Notes under the pieces: model-generated
Databases searched by the model: none
The model's input: only the letters and a program-made list of their open reading frames with translations
Told to the model about the DNA's origin: nothing
Shown: piece by piece, positions 60,007 to 64,000 of the stretch
Layout of the letters: every line of letters begins with the position of its first letter
Numbering within the stretch: the first letter of the stretch is position 1
DNA from: Bradyrhizobium forestalis
Lineage (GTDB): Bacteria; Pseudomonadota; Alphaproteobacteria; Rhizobiales; Xanthobacteraceae
Length of the DNA: 64,000 bases
Assembly (NCBI RefSeq): GCF_002795245.1
Contig: NZ_PGVG01000019.1
Location: 78,466 to 142,465, forward strand
Direction of reading: 5' to 3'
Program-made: the position numbers and the translations under genes

Positions 60007-60355
60007 TTTGTCAGCGCCGGAAGGTCATTCCGGTGCGCGATGGGTTTGCACAATATCGGCGCAGCGCGAGTCCTCAAACCGTCGGAGCCACCTGCACGGG
60101 GCAAGGCCCCGTCTTCAAGCTTAGGTAAGCTTAAGTGCGCTCCGGTTCAGTCTCTGTGATCCCTGTCACTTAGATCGGCTTCGTCCGTCCCAAGCCAATT
60201 TCATTAGCAGTTTGAAGCGCTTGTCGTTGGTAATCGGTGCCCACGCAAGGCTTACAAAAAGCCACACTCCGCGCAGCTTTACACCAAAGCTTGGGCCAAA
60301 GCCAACCCGCCGGACCGATTAGGGGTATGCAGATGCAACCGGTGGGCCAGGGTGG
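60007..60355. other. Upstream region of dxs, no gene seen
   Basis: About 350 bases with no supported frame. It should hold the dxs promoter. Only short direct features are seen (TAAGCTTAAGT near 60123 and GCTTTACACCAAAGC near 60277). No TPP riboswitch was recognised. Confidence 0.5.
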
Positions 60356-60547
60356 TTAACCTTGGCCCGGATAGGGGGTTCCGGCCTTGCTCGGTTCCTT
60401 GGCAGGCTTTTTTTGCCTGAATGAGAGCTTTTTCGCGCCCTCAGCAGCCGATTCAGGAACGGGGACGGCATCAATTCCACCGGCACGGAACCGCGATGGT
60501 TCACGGAACAGTGCCGTGCGATCCTGAAAAGGATGCGGCGGCCACAC
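60356..60547 (-). CDS. Possible small basic protein (63 aa)
   Basis: A GTG-start frame with a basic C-terminal half, ESAAEGAKKLSFRQKKPAKE, ending AGTPYPGQG. The Lys/Pro composition differs from chance frames here, and the position between xseB and dxs on the same strand is plausible. No clear ribosome site or family. An overlapping longer frame (60319-60669) in another phase has no merit. Low confidence. Confidence 0.3.
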   Translation of the reverse strand: MWPPHPFQDRTALFREPSRFRAGGIDAVPVPESAAEGAKKLSFRQKKPAKEPSKAGTPYPGQG

Positions 60548-60622
60548 TCCCCGTGAAAACGTCTTGCGCGGCCCTGCGTCTCGCGCGGCCCTGCATCGTC
60601 AGGAGACTGAGCGGGAAAGTCT

Positions 60623-60874
60623 TTACTGGACGTCGAGCGGAGCAGTGCCGGTGGGCTGGCCGCTGGCATCGGTGGTGATCTTGTCGACGCGGGCCTCGGC
60701 CTGGCGCAACAGTTCCTCGCAGCGGCGCTTCAGGGCCTCGCCACGCTCATAGATCGTCACGGATTCCTCGAGCGGCACCTTGCCGTCCTCGAGCCGCTTC
60801 ACGATCGTTTCGAGTTCCTCGATCGCGCGCTCGAAGGTGAGCCTGGAGACGTCGACTTGAGTATTTTCGGCCAT
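60623..60874 (-). CDS. xseB: Exodeoxyribonuclease VII small subunit
   Basis: 83 residues from the ATG at 60874. LTFERAIEELETIVKRLEDG, KVPLEESVTIYERGEALKRR and CEELLRQAEARVDKI are the XseB helical hairpin in full. It pairs with XseA (elsewhere) to degrade single-stranded DNA. It lies 73 bases downstream of the deacetylase-like gene on the same strand; the gene order deacetylase-xseB-dxs recurs in rhizobia as far as I recall. Confidence 0.95.
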   Translation of the reverse strand: MAENTQVDVSRLTFERAIEELETIVKRLEDGKVPLEESVTIYERGEALKRRCEELLRQAEARVDKITTDASGQPTGTAPLDVQ

Positions 60875-60947
60875 ATCCGTTTCCGATTGCCCGATTCGCT
60901 TCACCTTTGAGAGAGCAGAGTTTTGCGGGCGTAATGTGGCGGGTGCG

Positions 60948-61877
60948 TCAAGCGCCCATCAGGGCGCCGACATGCGCCGTAACAGATTCTTTCAGTCCTT
61001 GCAGGTCATAGCCGCCCTCGAGCACCGAAACAATGCGGCCTCCGGCGGTCTTGTCGGCGAGGTCCATCAGCTTGCGTGTCACCCAGGCATAGTCCTCGGC
61101 GCGCAGGTTCAGCGAAGCCAAGGGATCGCGATAATGCGCGTCGAAGCCGGCGGAGACGATCAGGAGCTCGGGGCTGAATTTTTCGAGCTGCGGCAGGATC
61201 AGATTCTCGAACGCGGAGCGGAATTCCGGGCCGCCGTCCTCAGAGGCAAGCGGCGCATTGACGATGGTGTCGTGATCGCCGCGCTCGCTCTTCGCCCCGG
61301 TGCCTGGAAACAGCGGCATCTGGTGCGTCGAGCAGTACATCACGGTCGGGTCCGACCAGAAGATGTCTTGCGTGCCGTTGCCGTGATGCACGTCGAAATC
61401 GACGATGGCCGCGCGCTTGATGCCGTATTTGCGCTGGGCATGGCGCGCGGCGATCGCGACATTGTCGAAGAAGCAGAAGCCCATCGGCTTGCCGATCTCG
61501 GCGTGATGGCCGGGCGGGCGGACCGCAACGAAGGCGTTGCGGTGCTCGCCCGTCATCACCGCTTCGGTCGCCGCAACCGCGCCGCCGACGCCGCGCATCA
61601 CCGCTTCCCACGTGCCCGGCGACATCGAGGTGTCGCCGTCGATATAGACCTGCCCGCTGGTCGGAGCGATGTGGCGCAACTCGGTGACGTAATGCTCGTT
61701 GTGGCAGAGCGTGACGAGATCGAGATCGCCCTCCGGCGCCTCCTCGCGCGCCAGGAACTGGAAGCGCTCATGCGACAAAGCTTCTTCCACCGCGCGCAGG
61801 CGATCCGGCCTCTCAGGGTGTCCCGGCGGCGTGACATGGTCGAGGCAGGCCTTATGGGAAAGGAGAAGCGTGCTCAT
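60948..61877 (-). CDS. Histone deacetylase-like amidohydrolase
   Basis: 309 residues from the ATG at 61877. The arginase/deacetylase fold has complete zinc chemistry: AVRPPGHHAEIGKPMGFCFF (His-His pair), AAIVDFDVHHGNGTQDIFW (Asp and His ligands), IVSAGFDAHYRDPLA (third Asp ligand) and VLEGGYDLQGLKES (Tyr region). Bacterial members deacetylate polyamines, acetoin-related or other small acetyl amides. The gene precedes xseB and dxs. The actual substrate is not known. Confidence 0.93.
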   Translation of the reverse strand: MSTLLLSHKACLDHVTPPGHPERPDRLRAVEEALSHERFQFLAREEAPEGDLDLVTLCHNEHYVTELRHIAPTSGQVYIDGDTSMSPGTWEAVMRGVGGAVAATEAVMTGEHRNAFVAVRPPGHHAEIGKPMGFCFFDNVAIAARHAQRKYGIKRAAIVDFDVHHGNGTQDIFWSDPTVMYCSTHQMPLFPGTGAKSERGDHDTIVNAPLASEDGGPEFRSAFENLILPQLEKFSPELLIVSAGFDAHYRDPLASLNLRAEDYAWVTRKLMDLADKTAGGRIVSVLEGGYDLQGLKESVTAHVGALMGA

Positions 61878-62010
61878 CAGGTCGGCCTCATGGGATACGG
61901 GCTTTTGACGTCGTTGGCGCATCCGGCGCCAAAACGCAATGCAAAACCCAATCTAGGCGTTTGGCCGGCAATGGCAAAGGGTCGTCCCGATCCGGCCCGT
62001 TTGATCCGGA

Positions 62011-63666
62011 TCAATTCACGCGCAGGATGCGGGTAGGCGGCAGCGGACCGATCGGCCCGTGCGCCCGGAAGAACGCGAACAGCGCGTCCGCGTCGTAGCC
62101 GCCATATTGCGGCGACGTGCCCTGTTTGGCGACGGTAAACCCGTCTCCGCCGACGGCGAGGTAGTCGTTGAGCGTGACGCGGTAGCCGGTTCCAGGTTCG
62201 ATCAGCCTGCCGTTGAGCATCATCCTCTCGAGGCTAACGCGCTCACCGAATGGCTTTGATGCATCCCAAGTATAGGCGAACCCGTTCGACACCTGGAGAA
62301 TCCGCGGCCGCTTCGGGTCCAGCCACTGCTGCTCGAGCATGTCCTTGAGCTGGCTGCCCGTCAGCGTCATGGTGACGAGGCGGTTGCGGAACGGCTGGCT
62401 GGCGAAGACATCGCCGAACGTGATCGCGCCATTCTCCTTCGGAACGATGTCGGTGCGGATGCCGCCGGGATTGGGGAGCGCGATGACAGCGCTGCCATCC
62501 TTCGCATCGCGGGTTGCGAGCAATTGCGCGTCGGCAATGATATCGCCAAGCGCACGTTCGCCGGCCTCGTTCGGCACGCGCGACAGTATCTGCGTCACCG
62601 AACCGGCCGGCCGGTTGGCGATCGGCGCAGAGAGCTTGTCGTAGGCGTCGATCAAAGCGCTCTGCTCGGGATCCTTGGCCAGCGAAGCATTGGCGACGAT
62701 GACATTCTCGGCCTTGGCGCTGACGATGTCGCGCGTTGCGGGATCGAGCTTGAGGTCGATCGCGGTGACCAGCGTGCCGTATTTGTCGCCGCTGGTGACG
62801 AGCCGCCCGTCGATATCGCAGACATAGGCGCGATGGGTGTGGCCGCTGACGACGACGTCGACGGCGCGGTCGAACTTCTTCACGATGTCGACGATCGGCC
62901 CCGTGATGGCAGGGCATTCATTGTAGTCGCCGGCGGGCTCGCCGCCCTGGTGGATCAGCACCACGATCGCTTCGACGCCGCGCGCCTTCAGTTGCGGCAC
63001 CAGCGCGTTCACCGTCTCGGCTTCGTCGCGGAATTCGAGCCCGGCAATGCCCGCTGGCGAGACGATGCCCGCGGTCTCCTTCAAGGTCAGCCCGATGAAG
63101 GCGATGGGGATGCCGTCGAATTCCCGGATCTCGTAGGGCGGCAGCACGCTCTTGCCGGTCGCGGTCTCGACGGTGGACGCCGCGAGATAACGGAATTTGG
63201 CCCCCGTGAAGGGGTGCGGTCCCTGGCAGCCGTCGAGCGGATGGCAGCCGCCGTTCTGCATCCTGAGCAGCTCGGTCTTGCCCTCGTCGAATTCGTGATT
63301 GCCGACGGACGTGATCGCAAGGCCCATCGTCGAGAGCGACTCGATCGAGGGCTCGTCGTGGAACATCGCCGACAGGAACGGGCTCGCGCCGATCAGGTCG
63401 CCGGCGGCGACGAAGATGGTGTTCTTGTGCCCCTCGCGCAGCTGCTTCACCAGCGTCGCCATGTACTCGGCGCCGCCGGCCGCCACCATCACCTTCTTGG
63501 TCTTGTCTTCAGGGTCATTGATGCGGATGCCGCCCGGCGGCGGCCGCAGATTGCCATGGAAATCGTTGATCGCGAGAATGCGCAGCTCGACGGGGGCGGC
63601 GGTCTGGGCAGAGGCGGGGAGGGCGCAGGTCAGCGCGAGTGCGGCAAGGATGGATCGGTATTGCAT
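62011..63666 (-). CDS. Periplasmic 5'-nucleotidase / UshA-like phosphoesterase
   Basis: 551 residues from the ATG at 63666. The signal peptide ILAALALTCALPASAQ is followed by the metallophosphatase domain: ILAINDFHGNLRPPPG, FVAAGDLIGASPF, ITSVGNHEFDEGKTELL, IVVLIHQGG and VVVSGHTHRAYVCDI give the two-metal site. The C-terminal 5'-nucleotidase domain (GERALGDIIADAQLLATRDA, ALPNPGGIRTDIV, DYLAVGGDGFTV) binds the nucleobase. It hydrolyses nucleotides or similar phosphoesters in the periplasm. A two-Cys segment (GGCHPLDGCQGPHPF) may form a disulfide. Stands alone. Confidence 0.93.
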   Translation of the reverse strand: MQYRSILAALALTCALPASAQTAAPVELRILAINDFHGNLRPPPGGIRINDPEDKTKKVMVAAGGAEYMATLVKQLREGHKNTIFVAAGDLIGASPFLSAMFHDEPSIESLSTMGLAITSVGNHEFDEGKTELLRMQNGGCHPLDGCQGPHPFTGAKFRYLAASTVETATGKSVLPPYEIREFDGIPIAFIGLTLKETAGIVSPAGIAGLEFRDEAETVNALVPQLKARGVEAIVVLIHQGGEPAGDYNECPAITGPIVDIVKKFDRAVDVVVSGHTHRAYVCDIDGRLVTSGDKYGTLVTAIDLKLDPATRDIVSAKAENVIVANASLAKDPEQSALIDAYDKLSAPIANRPAGSVTQILSRVPNEAGERALGDIIADAQLLATRDAKDGSAVIALPNPGGIRTDIVPKENGAITFGDVFASQPFRNRLVTMTLTGSQLKDMLEQQWLDPKRPRILQVSNGFAYTWDASKPFGERVSLERMMLNGRLIEPGTGYRVTLNDYLAVGGDGFTVAKQGTSPQYGGYDADALFAFFRAHGPIGPLPPTRILRVN

Positions 63667-63736
63667 GGAACCGAGACTAGTCGCTCCACGCGAAGATTTC
63701 ACGAAGCATTGTCGTGAAAGGGCGCTGCTTTCTTCC

Positions 63737-63874
63737 CTTCTCCCCTTGTGGGAGAAGGTGGCGCGAAGCGCCGGATGAAGGGTTCTATCAGCGAATAACA
63801 ATGTTGAGAGGTGCTCGCGGAAACAACCCCTCACCCGTCTCGCCGCTTTGCGGCGAGCCACCCTCTCCCACAAG
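63737..63874. repeat. Palindromic repeat with CTTCTCCCC / CTCCCACAAGG ends
   Basis: CTTCTCCCCTTGTGGGAGAAG at the left; the right end CCCTCTCCCACAAGG matches its inverse in part, with GGCGCGAAGCGCC and CGCCGCTTTGCGGCG palindromes between. Same architecture as at 27199, 41144 and 57937. Confidence 0.75.
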
Positions 63875-64000
63875 GCTAAGGCGTGCACATATCTCGGAGC
63901 CTCCAACCGGCTGACATTTGCTTGAAGCGGTGCCACCCTCTGCGCATAGTGATGGGACCTGGTGGCCGCTCCGAGGCGTAGCCGGTCCATCCTCCGAGGC
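63875..64000. other. Right edge, nothing recognised
   Basis: No frame with coding character or RNA signature could be supported in the last 125 bases; a gene may begin beyond the window. Confidence 0.4.

Noticed and set aside
57901..60159. 752-codon plus-strand frame opposite dxs
   Set aside because: dxs on the minus strand is unambiguous; the opposite frame has no domain or ribosome site.

Overview
The window is a 64 kb piece of a GC-rich alphaproteobacterial chromosome. It most resembles Bradyrhizobium or a close Nitrobacteraceae relative. The grounds are strong G/C preference at third codon positions, the gene families present (HAMP-array hybrid kinase, DUF1194, DUF3124, extensin-like protein, RibBX-type riboflavin protein, paired CrcB), and several palindromic intergenic repeat families that I recognise from that group. 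No tRNA, rRNA, CRISPR array, transposase or phage gene was seen, so this is ordinary chromosome rather than an island. Functions below come from reading motifs by eye; no database search was run.

Layout. 1-6149 (minus): the 5' part of a giant soluble hybrid histidine kinase with twelve 276-bp HAMP-type repeats, a GAF domain, the kinase core and three receivers; it runs off the left edge. 6.2-11.3 kb: a block of small, often hydrophilic proteins (DUF4142, RHH regulator, PAP2 plus two DUF3147-like membrane proteins, PRC-barrel) that looks like a general-stress set, with two GGAAC-type promoter candidates. 10.3-12.2 kb: two decaying genes (TPP enzyme, DHA2 MFS pump). 12.3-18.8 kb: nitronate monooxygenase, a small secreted protein behind a leader that can hide its Shine-Dalgarno, PhoD-like phosphatase, aldo/keto reductase, a truncated XRE regulator and HpaD. 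18.8-32.2 kb: aminotransferase, DUF3124, CPA2 antiporter, RibBX, glutaryl-CoA dehydrogenase, MBL hydrolase, DUF1499, acyl-CoA ligase, extensin-like protein, L,D-transpeptidase, CorA. 32.4-42.5 kb: methyltransferase-SDR-PdxH, DnaJ-like protein, ECF sigma/anti-sigma pair, FabI, histidine phosphatase, AroC and a class III cyclase.

42.5-45.5 kb (minus): ClpS, then a fluoride-response operon. A textbook fluoride (crcB) riboswitch with an intrinsic terminator precedes an MFS transporter, two CrcB channels and a DUF190 protein. 45.8-49.7 kb: DUF1194 VWA protein, an internally duplicated protein of unknown function, a nucleotidyltransferase pseudogene, a secreted protein and a nitroreductase-like protein. 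49.8-55.8 kb: a divergent unit of a GntR regulator with two winged helices facing HMG-CoA-lyase, class III CoA-transferase and a three-part ABC importer. I read it as uptake, CoA activation and cleavage of one acid, perhaps 3-hydroxy-3-methylglutarate. 55.8-63.7 kb (minus): UshA-like nucleotidase, histone-deacetylase-like amidohydrolase, XseB, Dxs, TlyA and an RlmD/TrmA-type methyltransferase.

The strongest candidates for something undescribed are the HMG-type operon with its double-HTH regulator, the MFS gene under a fluoride riboswitch, the Shine-Dalgarno-masking leader at 13.4 kb, the TTGAGTA-box array at 8.3 kb and the tandem hairpin element at 36.7 kb.
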